From contig NZ_AP018227.1 in the NCBI RefSeq assembly GCF_002368095.1, forward strand, positions 6,526,123 to 6,590,122: a stretch of DNA of 64,000 nucleotides, written 5' to 3'. The notes under the pieces are model-generated. The model did no database searches. It saw nothing but the letters and a program-made list of their open reading frames with translations, and was not told where the DNA came from. This document shows positions 36,164-44,378 of the stretch, in pieces. The position numbers were made by a program, and so were the translations under genes. Every line of letters starts with the position of its first letter. Position 1 is the stretch's first letter. The stretch is from Calothrix parasitica NIES-267. GTDB lineage: Bacteria > Cyanobacteriota > Cyanobacteriia > Cyanobacteriales > Nostocaceae.

Positions 36164-36225
36164 TAAGTTAAGCTCCTCACATTAAATTAAAAGCCGTGAA
36201 ACTTTTAGTTTTGCGGCTTTTTTAT
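36164..36225 (+). ncRNA. Candidate small RNA B, Yfr1-like
   Basis: TATAAT at 36152-36157 predicts a start near 36164. The RNA would begin GGGATTTAAGTTAAG, carry the motif CTCCTCACAT at 36173-36182 (nine of ten bases of the Yfr1 core), then a short A/T spacer and the terminator AAAAGCCG ... CGGCTTTTTT (36189-36224). Same architecture as candidate A, 250 bases upstream, which suggests a tandem pair. The hairpin also lies just after the minus-strand lipocalin-like gene and could serve it too; its T-run is longer in the plus direction. Confidence 0.5.
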
Positions 36226-36233
36226 TTGTTTTA

Positions 36234-36701
36234 TCAAGATTCTATTCGTTCCCAGGTCAATTCAAAAATTTTAGGTGTATCATCGCTTCTACTCGGTGGG
36301 GTTTTCAAAGCTACTTGATTTTCATTTATCGTAAAAGTCCTTGTCAAACTTTTTCCTATACGATTGGGAATCGATGCAATTTCTACATGATGAATAACTT
36401 TATCACCATCAACGGTATAACTTCCAGCATATGAATTAAAAGTAGAAAATGCTTCTGCTCGTTCTTCGATTGGTACCGAATGTATCGCACTCGTAAGAGG
36501 TGAAGCTGAATTACCGCTTAATAATTGACGTTCGCTTTTCGAGAACATCACCATCATTTTACCTTCAACAGTATAAGTAATATAGCCAATTGGATTAATT
36601 CCAAATGCTTCATTATTAATACTTCCATCCGGTAATATAGCTTTGATTGAAATTAATTTCCAAGTTCCCAATAGCGGATTGTTTTGATATAAATTAGACA
36701 T
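36234..36701 (-). CDS. Lipocalin-like domain protein
   Basis: A 155-residue protein. The frame is open upstream, but those residues (ITNYQLP repeats) come from a heptad tract; the ATG at 36701 starts MSNLYQNNPLLGTWKLISI, which matches the GTW start of lipocalin-like (DUF) beta-barrels. Other shared parts are NPIGYITYTVEGKMMVMF, AFSTFNSYAGSYTVDGDKVIHHVE and FELTWER at the end. Barrels of this type bind small hydrophobic ligands. No signal peptide. Confidence 0.82.
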   Translation of the reverse strand: MSNLYQNNPLLGTWKLISIKAILPDGSINNEAFGINPIGYITYTVEGKMMVMFSKSERQLLSGNSASPLTSAIHSVPIEERAEAFSTFNSYAGSYTVDGDKVIHHVEIASIPNRIGKSLTRTFTINENQVALKTPPSRSDDTPKIFELTWERIES

Positions 36702-36714
36702 GATTAAATAATTG

Positions 36715-36792
36715 GTAATTGGTAATTGGTAATTGGTAATTGGTAATTGGTAATTGGTAATTGATGATTGGTAATTAATGATTGGTAATTGG
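36715..36792. repeat. (AATTGGT)n heptad repeat
   Basis: About eleven units of AATTGGT, with GATTGGT variants near the end. It is directly upstream of the lipocalin-like start codon. A different repeat (TACTTGCTACTTTC, 36839-36903) follows and enters the next gene. Confidence 0.85.
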
Positions 36793-36886
36793 TTAATATA
36801 CAGAGAATATAACAAGATAAAATGAATTATTAAATTAGTACTCGCTACTCCCTACTTGTTACTTTTTACTTGCTACTTTCTACTTG

Positions 36887-37579
36887 CTACTTTCTACTTG
36901 CTACTTTCTTCCCCCTCCTAAATAAATTCCCTTCATCCCGACGACGATTGATTAAACCGGGTAATTTTTTACCGCTACCATGAACCCAACGATTTAATTC
37001 GCTAGGTACGGAATCATAATCTCTTTGGTTTAATTTAGATAATAATGTAGAAGATGCAAATTGTGTTTCTCCAATATTAAACACAAAACTTACAAGTGCA
37101 TCAAATTGATTTTGATTTAATGGTACTTTGACTAATTTATTAACCGTACTTTCTGCTGTATTTACATCAGAGCGTAAAATTTCCATTGCTCGTTCTTTAG
37201 TAATTCCACCTTTAAATTCATCCGATTCGGAACCATTTATTGGCCCGTGATGCACTAAATGACCAACTCCAATTGTCGCATGATTTGCTGGGTCATTATA
37301 TAAATGTAAAATCATTCCTTCATGGTCGGCAATAAATTTTAAACCGTTATTGCTAATTTGTTTATTTTTATTACTAGAACCAGAATCAGATTGAATATTG
37401 TTATATTGCGATGGTAAATAAACAATTTGACCGATTTGTAAACTTCTTGCTTCATTTTCACTAAAACATTCTCCCGTATCTTTAGTTATTTCCTGCCAGC
37501 GGTTAGCATTTCCTAAATAACGTTGTGCAATTTCACTCAAGGTATCTCCAGACTTGATAGTATAAGTACGATTTTTCAT
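36887..37579 (-). CDS. LysM plus GH24 lysozyme
   Basis: A 230-residue cell-wall hydrolase from ATG 37579. Residues 5-56 form a LysM peptidoglycan-binding domain (YTIKSGDTLSEIAQRYLG, IGQIVYLP). Residues 78-225 are a T4-type lysozyme; its catalytic triad is fully conserved as E87, D96 and T102 (E-x8-D-x5-T), followed by IGVGHLVH. VSFVFNIGETQFASSTLL and LPGLINRRRDEGNLF also match. There is no signal peptide, so export may need a holin or lysis. The last codons (KVASRK) are encoded by the first units of a TAGCAAGTAGAAAG tandem repeat, so the original C-terminus was probably altered. Phage-type lysozyme in a setting without other phage genes. Confidence 0.87.
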   Translation of the reverse strand: MKNRTYTIKSGDTLSEIAQRYLGNANRWQEITKDTGECFSENEARSLQIGQIVYLPSQYNNIQSDSGSSNKNKQISNNGLKFIADHEGMILHLYNDPANHATIGVGHLVHHGPINGSESDEFKGGITKERAMEILRSDVNTAESTVNKLVKVPLNQNQFDALVSFVFNIGETQFASSTLLSKLNQRDYDSVPSELNRWVHGSGKKLPGLINRRRDEGNLFRRGKKVASRK

Positions 37580-37776
37580 GAGAATATTATATGTAATTTG
37601 TAAGAATAAACTGTGACAATTAAATATTACAATCAACCCGGTCTTTTCAACAAAACCGGTTTTTTGAAATACCATACTTATTCATTTGTTTAAGTAAAAG
37701 AAAAAAATACAATAACCTGGGACAGTTTTGATTTACGCTAAAGTAAAATCAGCAGCGTTGCATCGAAGGAAAAGCC

Positions 37777-38775
37777 ATGAAAGCAGTGTTAATGACAGCA
37801 CCTGGAAGCCCAGAAGTTCTACAGCTACAAGAAATCCCAAACCCGCTTCCTCCTCAAAACACAGAACTTTTAGTGCGTTTAAAAGCTGCTGGAATTAACC
37901 CCATCGATACAAAGCTTCGCAAACGTGGTACCTTCTATCCCGATAAAATGCCAGCAATATTAGGATGTGATGGTGCGGGAATTGTTGAAGCAGTAGGAAC
38001 AGAAGTTAAGCGTTTTCAGGTCGGAGACGAAGTATTTTTTTGTAGCGGTGGACTTGGAGAGCATCAAGGTAATTACGCAGAATTCACAACAATAGAAGAA
38101 CGTTTCGTAGCAGTAAAACCTAAATCAGTCTCATTTATAGAAGCTGCTGCTGCACCTTTGGTATTAATTACCGCTTGGGAAGCTTTATACGAGCGGGGAC
38201 GTTTGTCACCAGGGGAAAAAGTATTAATTCATGCTGGTGCTGGTGGTGTCGGACATGTAGCGATTCAACTCGCTAAGCTCAAAGGTGCTGATGTTTGTAC
38301 TACGGTAAGCTCCCAAGGAAAAGCCGATTTCGTTAAGAGTATAGGGGCTGATTATGTCATTAATTATCAAAAAAATGATTTTGTAAAAGCCGTTTTGGAT
38401 TGGACGAAGGGTGAAGGAGTGGATTTAGTTTTTGATACCGTTGGTGGAGAGACATTTGAGAAAAGTTTTCCAACAATACGAATTTACGGGGATATAGTGA
38501 CGATATTGCAACCGAGTGATTCAACTAACTGGAAAGTCGCGAGACAGAGGAATTTGAGAATCGGTTTGGAATTGATGTTAACCCCAATGTTACAAGGATT
38601 AGAAGAAGCACAAACCCATCATGGAGAGATATTAGCAGAATGTGCAAAATGGATGGAAGAAGGGAAATTAAAAATTTGCGTTAATCGGACATTTGGTTTG
38701 GAAGAAGTTGGGAAAGCTCATGAGTTATTGGAAGCGGGTTCGATGATTGGGAAATTGGTGGTTGGTATTGGGTAA
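37777..38775 (+). CDS. Zinc-free quinone-oxidoreductase-like MDR dehydrogenase
   Basis: A 332-residue NAD(P)H-dependent member of the medium-chain dehydrogenase/reductase family. The GroES-like N-terminus (KAAGINPIDTKLRKRG, LGCDGAGIVEAVGTEV) lacks the catalytic-zinc ligands, and the cofactor loop is LIHAGAGGVGHVAIQLAKLKG, the pattern of quinone oxidoreductases. The C-terminus is FGLEEVGKAHELLEAGSMIGKLVV. An AAGGAAAA site precedes the ATG at normal distance. The substrate is likely a quinone or an alpha,beta-unsaturated carbonyl. Heptads begin right at the stop codon. Confidence 0.9.
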   Translation: MKAVLMTAPGSPEVLQLQEIPNPLPPQNTELLVRLKAAGINPIDTKLRKRGTFYPDKMPAILGCDGAGIVEAVGTEVKRFQVGDEVFFCSGGLGEHQGNYAEFTTIEERFVAVKPKSVSFIEAAAAPLVLITAWEALYERGRLSPGEKVLIHAGAGGVGHVAIQLAKLKGADVCTTVSSQGKADFVKSIGADYVINYQKNDFVKAVLDWTKGEGVDLVFDTVGGETFEKSFPTIRIYGDIVTILQPSDSTNWKVARQRNLRIGLELMLTPMLQGLEEAQTHHGEILAECAKWMEEGKLKICVNRTFGLEEVGKAHELLEAGSMIGKLVVGIG

Positions 38776-39160
38776 TTGGTAATTGGTGATTGGTAATTGG
38801 TAATTGGTAATTGGTAATTGGTAATTGGTAATTGGTAATTGGTAATTGGTAATTGATTTTATAATACCTGGCGATTGGAAATCGCGTCTACACATGCAAA
38901 GTCCGTCTTCACGGACTATTTATTATTCGTAGGGGAGGCAAATTGTGGTGTAGATTATCTTCCCACAATATTGCCGTTGTGTTACGGTGACGAAATTGTA
39001 GCGGGAAAACAGATAATTTCGTTAATACCGTAACGCACCATTTAACTTAAAAATAAATTTGTTTCCTAGAAAACTTGCATTACTTGTATTCAGATATTAT
39101 TATTTGCAACACACTTATATTTAATCCACAAAAAAAATCAATATAGATTTTTATCTAATT
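38776..39160. repeat. Heptads and dispersed inverted repeat before parA
   Basis: 38776-38855 is an AATTGGT tract of about eleven units. 38976-39044 is the GTTACGG ... CCGTAACGCACCATT element, closely similar in its centre (ACAGATAATTT) to the copy at 40661-40738, so these two copies flank the ParA/Phd pair. The last 110 bases are AT-rich. Confidence 0.65.
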
Positions 39161-40231
39161 ATGACTAAAAAAGTTATTTCAATTTTTAACAATAAAGGTG
39201 GTGTTGGTAAAACAAATATTGTATGGAATTTAGGAGTATCACTTGCAGACAAAAATAAAAAAGTTTTATTAATTGATTTTGACCCTCAGTGTAATCTTTC
39301 TATTGCTGTAATTGGGTATGAGGAATTTGAGAACTGTCTTAAAACTTCTAAACAACTACCTTTCGGGAATACAATAAGAAGCTATATACAACCTTATAGT
39401 CAGGGTCAAGATAATACACAAGTTTGCTTAGAAAAACCAAAATTTGAGAATAAGCAATGGAATAATATAGATATTATTCCTGGCGATTTTTGGCTAAACA
39501 GATTTGCAGATTATTTAAATGTTGGAAGTGATGTAAATAGCGGTAATGGTATTCATAGATTTCTTGCAATAGAAAGCTTGATAAAACGAATTGAAAAACA
39601 AAAAGATATTAATTATGATTATGTACTTATAGACTTAGCACCATCATTTAATACCTTAGTCAGATTAGCTCTTTATTGTTCTGATTATTTTTTAGTCCCA
39701 TGCACTGCTGATTTATTTTCAGCTTACTGTGTAGGATTAATAGGAGAAGTATTACCATCATTTATTGATGATTGGATTCAAGGTAAAACAAGATATTCAA
39801 AATTGAACCCACATGATAAATTCATTTCTACTAAAGGACAACCAAAATTTGGAGGTTGGATTTTTAATGGATTTGATACAAGAATAAAAAAAGGAAAAGG
39901 AATTGAGAAAATTGCAGCAGACAAAGCTTTATTTAATAAGATAATAAAATCGGTTAGAGAAAATCTTTTACCTAAGCTAAATCAGGAAATTAATGATTAT
40001 CAATGTGTACCAAGTTTTGTGCATGAACAGCCAATAGCAGCAATAGAAGATTTAAATACAATTGCATCAGATAGTATAGTGCAAAATATTCCTATAAACT
40101 ATTTATCTGGAGTAAGACCTACAAGAGAAATACATTCTGGTTCCTGGTCTGAAGGTCAAAAAAATTTAATGTCGAGGATGAAACAAGAATATAATTCTTT
40201 GGCAGATTATATAATCAGAAACTTTCAGTAA
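39161..40231 (+). CDS. ParA/MinD-type ATPase without ParB
   Basis: A 356-residue P-loop ATPase. The deviant Walker A is FNNKGGVGKTNIVWNLG with the signature lysine, followed by VLLIDFDPQCNLSIAV (Walker A') and the Walker B VLIDLAPS. After residue 180 the protein differs from classical ParA (GGWIFNGFDTRIKKGKGIEK, CVPSFVHEQPIAAIEDL). No parB or centromere-like array is next to it. The gene is clearly more AT-rich than its neighbours, with many AAA/AAT/ATA codons, which suggests transfer. Solitary ParA-like proteins occur on integrated plasmids and in some defence or positioning systems; the function here is open. Confidence 0.8.
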   Translation: MTKKVISIFNNKGGVGKTNIVWNLGVSLADKNKKVLLIDFDPQCNLSIAVIGYEEFENCLKTSKQLPFGNTIRSYIQPYSQGQDNTQVCLEKPKFENKQWNNIDIIPGDFWLNRFADYLNVGSDVNSGNGIHRFLAIESLIKRIEKQKDINYDYVLIDLAPSFNTLVRLALYCSDYFLVPCTADLFSAYCVGLIGEVLPSFIDDWIQGKTRYSKLNPHDKFISTKGQPKFGGWIFNGFDTRIKKGKGIEKIAADKALFNKIIKSVRENLLPKLNQEINDYQCVPSFVHEQPIAAIEDLNTIASDSIVQNIPINYLSGVRPTREIHSGSWSEGQKNLMSRMKQEYNSLADYIIRNFQ

Positions 40232-40272
40232 AAAGTATGTTTTTATATTAAAAGAATAAATTACGATTCGAG

Positions 40273-40530
40273 TCAAAGCTTACCTTTTGCTTCTTCCCAG
40301 GAAATAGTTTCTCCAGCTTGAGCTTGCTGTATACTTTTCTGTAACTTGCTGCTGAATTCTTTATCGGAAAGAATAGCTAAGGTTTCCATCATCGATTCAA
40401 ACTGTTCAAAGCTCAGTGCAGCCATTACTGGTTTTCCATGCTTAGTAATAATTACTGCATCTTCTTTCAATTCGTCGGGTAAATTTAATAGCTGTTGTCT
40501 AGCTTCTGTAATAGTTAAATACTTAGGCAT
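40273..40530 (-). CDS. Phd/YefM-type antitoxin (orphan)
   Basis: An 85-residue protein with the Phd/YefM pattern: LTITEARQQLLNLPDELKED, VIITKHGKPVMAALSFEQFESM, and a C-terminal toxin-binding helix (LQKSIQQAQAGETISWEEAKGKL). These antitoxins bind their own promoter through the N-terminus. The usual toxin gene (RelE/Doc-like) should follow on the minus strand below 40273, but there the parA gene ends on the other strand, so no partner exists here. It may act on a distant toxin or be a relic. Confidence 0.82.
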   Translation of the reverse strand: MPKYLTITEARQQLLNLPDELKEDAVIITKHGKPVMAALSFEQFESMMETLAILSDKEFSSKLQKSIQQAQAGETISWEEAKGKL

Positions 40531-40907
40531 ATAATAGCGCGTACATAAGAATGTACATTTATTGTACTGTAAATTGTTTTGTAGCTGCTTCCAGACAGCT
40601 TTTGATTTGGGAGGGTGATTATTAATTCGTAATTCGTAATTGATTCCGAATAGTTATTTTGTAGGGTGTGTTACGGTCATTTAATGTTAGCGGAATCAAC
40701 AGATAATTTAGTTAATACCGTAACGCACCATTTAACTTAGCAAAAATATTAGCAATTAGAAAGAGCAATAAATATTTCTCTCCTATAATTACTTTTTATT
40801 GAGGAAAGAGATAATTGATTTTTTATTCATACATACATCATTTATGGGAATATTTAATTGTGCATCAAAGTTAATCTGAATTACCAATGCCCAATTCCCA
40901 ATCACCC
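40531..40907. repeat. Intergenic region with dispersed inverted repeat
   Basis: 40661-40738 is the GTAGGGTGTGTTACGG ... CCGTAACGCACCATT element. The rest is AT-rich; the last 30 bases are heptads (AATTACCAATGCCCAATTCC) that also create a spurious upstream ATG at 40887. Confidence 0.6.
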
Positions 40908-43082
40908 ATGCCCAAATTATTATACAAACTATTTACATTTTTATTATTTTTACTAATATCTATTCAACCAGCATGGGCTGCGGAACCTCAACCGCAACGA
41001 ACTGTTTTAACTTTAGAATTGCTTCAAGAAAGAATCGCTTCTCCTATTGTCAATGAGGGAAGTTTAACGGTTGATTTACGAGAAATGGAGATTGATTTAC
41101 AACCTGATAATAAAGAATTTCGCGATAATTTTTATAAGTTATTGCAGGATGAATTGCAAAAAAATGGGACAAAACCTGTAGGTTTAGATTTAAGCGATTC
41201 GATAATTGAAGGTGATTTTATTGGTAGCGATTTAGGTTTAAGAACTCCTTTGTATGCTCAAGCTATTGCACCAATTTTTACGGAAACCGAACAAAATCAA
41301 CTGGAACGTTTGCGGGAGGTTTGTTTGCAGTCGCTTGCTTATTCGGTTCCCAACTCAAAGGATTGTCGTTCTTTATTAGGAAAGGATTCTACGACATCGG
41401 CACAAATTTCGGTGTTTCGCGGTTCGTTAATTTTTAAGCAAACTCGTTTTAAAGGTAAGTTGGAATTTAATCATACGTTTTTTCTTCAACCAGTAGAAGC
41501 GGAAGCAGCTATTTTTAATGATGTTGCTAATTTCAAGCAATCAAGATTTGGTCGTCGGGTTAGTTTTGCAAATGTCAATTTTCGCCGTTTAATGAATTTT
41601 GAAGGAAGTGTTTTCTTTGATGAAGCGAATTTTAAAGAAAGTCAATTTAAGAAAAATGCCGAGTTTAAAAATACAACTTTTGAAGATACTGCCAATTTTT
41701 CTGATGCTATTTTCGAGCAGTTAGCTAATTTTAACCGCGCTCGCTGGGAAGGTACGACCATTTTTTCTCAAGTACGTTTTCTCCAACAAACTCAGTTTAC
41801 CAAAGCTAATTTTCAAGAACTTCTATTTTTTAAAGAAACTAGCTTTGCAGAATCTGTAATCTTTCGGGAAGCACAGTTTAATTTACCCGTAAATATGAGT
41901 GGTACTAGTATTCTTAATCAAGCTGACTTTAGCGATGCTGTTTTTGCTAAAGGTGCTTATCTTAACGTCCCAAGTTTAATTTTTAATTCCGACAAAGCCA
42001 AAATTTTGGGTAATCCCGGTGAAATTGGTTTTATGTTAAGAGTACCGAGGTTTTCGGGGAATCAAAATGTATTGCGTAATTTGATTCAAAATTTTCGTCA
42101 ATTACAGCAAATTTCCGACGCTAACGAATTGGAGTATAGCAAACAGCGACTGTATTTAAACTATTTAACTAGACGCTTAGTTGATGAAAATATTAATGAT
42201 GCTTCTCAAAAACGTTTAATTAATTTGGGTTTTTCCAGAACTCAAGCAGAAGCGATAATTAAACGTCGTCAAACCGAACCATTTCAAATTAAAAGCGAAC
42301 TACTGACATTAGCCGATATCGACGAAGAAACATTTACACAACTTGCTTCCCGGTTCGTAGTCGCTCAAACTCTTACCCCGGTTAAATGGTTGCTGCAAAT
42401 ATGGGAATGGTTTGCGTTAAGTTTGCTACTACTACTTTCAGGATACGGTACCAACTTTTATTTAGTTTTCGGTGTCGGAATAATTGCGATCGCGTTTTTC
42501 AGTTTACTATTTTGGTTAGTTGATAGATTCCGCAGATTGCATCCCAATCAAATCGTTCCAACAGCTTACGAAACCACCTGGATGTTAGGAAGTTTCTTTA
42601 TCAGCATGCTATTTGGTTTAATTGCCATTTTTCGCAATACAAGACAACCACTATTAACTTTAGCCTGCATAACAGTTATTATTATTCCCTTACCAGCTTT
42701 TTTATTATTTCGACTTTATCAACAAGGACGCTACCACGATTTAATGGAAACATCATATTTGACAGAAGACGGAACATTTCGACAACTACGATTATTAATT
42801 GGGCGTTTACCCGTAATTCCTAGGTATCCATTATTTCGCGAGCGTTATTTACCCTTATTGTGGAACCGTCGCTGGAACTGGTTAAATTATTACGACTTTA
42901 GTTTAAACAACCTTTTAAAACTAGGCTTCAACGACGTGCGTTTACGAGACGAACACCTCCCCGGAATCATCAGCACCTTAGCCTGGTATCAATGGAGCTT
43001 AGGTATACTTTATATCACCCTAGTATTGTGGACGCTTTCCCGCACTATTCCCGGATTGAACCTATTGATTTATCTTAAATAA
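40908..43082 (+). CDS. Membrane-anchored pentapeptide-repeat protein with helix-hairpin-helix region
   Basis: A 724-residue protein from ATG 40908; the upstream ATG at 40887 comes from repeat sequence. A signal peptide (MPKLLYKLFTFLLFLL, ending AWA-AE) is followed by a domain of about 160 residues, then pentapeptides of the F-core type (ANFKESQFKKNAEFKNTTFE and so on, roughly 180-330). Residues about 415-460 (INLGFSRTQAEAIIKRRQTE, LLTLADIDEETFTQLASRFV) resemble the helix-hairpin-helix of ComEA-type proteins. The C-terminal 230 residues have about five membrane segments. The beta-helix part would lie in the periplasm. Function unknown. Confidence 0.75.
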   Translation: MPKLLYKLFTFLLFLLISIQPAWAAEPQPQRTVLTLELLQERIASPIVNEGSLTVDLREMEIDLQPDNKEFRDNFYKLLQDELQKNGTKPVGLDLSDSIIEGDFIGSDLGLRTPLYAQAIAPIFTETEQNQLERLREVCLQSLAYSVPNSKDCRSLLGKDSTTSAQISVFRGSLIFKQTRFKGKLEFNHTFFLQPVEAEAAIFNDVANFKQSRFGRRVSFANVNFRRLMNFEGSVFFDEANFKESQFKKNAEFKNTTFEDTANFSDAIFEQLANFNRARWEGTTIFSQVRFLQQTQFTKANFQELLFFKETSFAESVIFREAQFNLPVNMSGTSILNQADFSDAVFAKGAYLNVPSLIFNSDKAKILGNPGEIGFMLRVPRFSGNQNVLRNLIQNFRQLQQISDANELEYSKQRLYLNYLTRRLVDENINDASQKRLINLGFSRTQAEAIIKRRQTEPFQIKSELLTLADIDEETFTQLASRFVVAQTLTPVKWLLQIWEWFALSLLLLLSGYGTNFYLVFGVGIIAIAFFSLLFWLVDRFRRLHPNQIVPTAYETTWMLGSFFISMLFGLIAIFRNTRQPLLTLACITVIIIPLPAFLLFRLYQQGRYHDLMETSYLTEDGTFRQLRLLIGRLPVIPRYPLFRERYLPLLWNRRWNWLNYYDFSLNNLLKLGFNDVRLRDEHLPGIISTLAWYQWSLGILYITLVLWTLSRTIPGLNLLIYLK

Positions 43083-43193
43083 TTAATTGGTAATTGGGGA
43101 TTAGATATGAAAGAGGGGGTAGAGAGGGAAGAGGAAAATATTTTAATTCGTAACTGAGAACTGTTCATTGATAATTGATAACTGATAATTGTA

Positions 43194-43991
43194 ATGAAAA
43201 TCGCTACTTGGAATGTAAATTCAATCAGAACTCGTTTAGAACACGCTACTAACTGGTTAAAAGAAAGCGGTGTTGATGTACTTTGCTTGCAGGAAACTAA
43301 AGTCGTAGACGAACTATTTCCCCGAGAACCTTTTGAAAAATTGGGCTATCATCTTTATACTTCCGGACAAAAATCATATAACGGTGTCGCTATAATTAGT
43401 CGTCAACCTATGGAAGATATTTCAGTGGGTTTCACTTCAATTTTGCCGGATGTTGATGCAAAATGGGACGAACAAAAACGAGTGATTTCGGGTGTAGTAG
43501 ACGGTATTAGAATCGTCAATCTTTACGTACCTAACGGTTCTTCCATTGGTAGCGAAAAATATGAATATAAATTGGGGTGGTTGGAAATTCTCAAAGATTA
43601 TTTACAGAAACAATTGAAATCAACACCTAATATATGTGTGTGTGGAGATTTTAATATAGCTTTAGAAGATAAAGACATTCACGAAAAAGCCAAACCAGCA
43701 ACTCATATCATGTCATCCGACGCAGAACGAGAAGCATTACGAGAAAATGTTTTAAAATTAGGATTCGCCGATGCATTTCGTAAATTTACCTCAGAAGGAG
43801 AACATTACAGTTGGTGGGACTATCGAGCAGCATCATTTAACCGTAACCGAGGTTGGCGCATCGACCATCATTATCTCACACCAGACCTATACGAACGCGC
43901 AACCAGCTGCACCATCGACATCGAACCCAGAAAACTAACCCAACCCAGCGACCACACACCAGTAACTGTGGAGTTATCAAGTAGCAAGTAG
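43194..43991 (+). CDS. xthA: Exodeoxyribonuclease III
   Basis: A 265-residue DNA-repair enzyme with AP-endonuclease and 3'-5' exonuclease activity. Key residues are seen in order: N7 in ATWNVNSIRTRL, the metal-binding E34 in VLCLQETK, GVAIISRQ, the nucleotide-contact GDFNIALEDKDIH (Asp/Asn pair), RGWRIDHHYLT and the closing catalytic PSDHTPV. Length and motifs are normal for XthA. The leader is a heptad tract (TGATAATTGATAACTGATAA) without a clear ribosome-binding site; another heptad tract starts at the stop codon. Confidence 0.94.
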   Translation: MKIATWNVNSIRTRLEHATNWLKESGVDVLCLQETKVVDELFPREPFEKLGYHLYTSGQKSYNGVAIISRQPMEDISVGFTSILPDVDAKWDEQKRVISGVVDGIRIVNLYVPNGSSIGSEKYEYKLGWLEILKDYLQKQLKSTPNICVCGDFNIALEDKDIHEKAKPATHIMSSDAEREALRENVLKLGFADAFRKFTSEGEHYSWWDYRAASFNRNRGWRIDHHYLTPDLYERATSCTIDIEPRKLTQPSDHTPVTVELSSSK

Positions 43992-44378
43992 TAAGTAGTA
44001 AGTAGCAAGTAATGAAATAGTTGTTTTCATCTCCTTGTCTCCCCCCTCTACTCCAATCCCTAATTCCCAACACGAAAACACGATAGTACTTTCCGTACTT
44101 TGCTAGAAAATCGATTTTTCTGTAAAACAGAAGTATTCCTTTTCAATTATTCCGACGGTTTGTAGAGACGTAGCAATGCTACGTCTCCCGACGTTAAGGA
44201 GAAAACGCACCAGCCAAAATTGTTGAAATCAACTAGTAATTGTCCGTCCCATTAAATATCATGTTTTGTAGTAAAGAAGCAGTAGTAAAAATCTTATTTG
44301 TAAGGAATGAAGAGTAACAAGTTATATATAACTATTACCTTTAACCTTTAACCTTTGACCTTTAACCTTTAATCTTCT
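43992..44378. repeat. Repeat-filled intergenic region upstream of hlyD
   Basis: Bases 43978-44015 are AAGTAGC/AAGTAGT heptads. A copy of the ~127-bp element lies at about 44140-44255 with the palindrome GAGACGTAGCA/TGCTACGTCTC at 44165-44187. Bases 44337-44375 are CCTTTAA heptads, ending 4 bases before the HlyD start. Confidence 0.7.

Noticed and set aside
36702-36815. N-terminal extension of the lipocalin-like protein
   Set aside because: The extra 38 residues are translated heptads (ITNYQLP) and the family begins at the internal Met.
40887-40907. Upstream ATG of the membrane pentapeptide protein
   Set aside because: It arises from repeat sequence and would put polar residues before the signal peptide.
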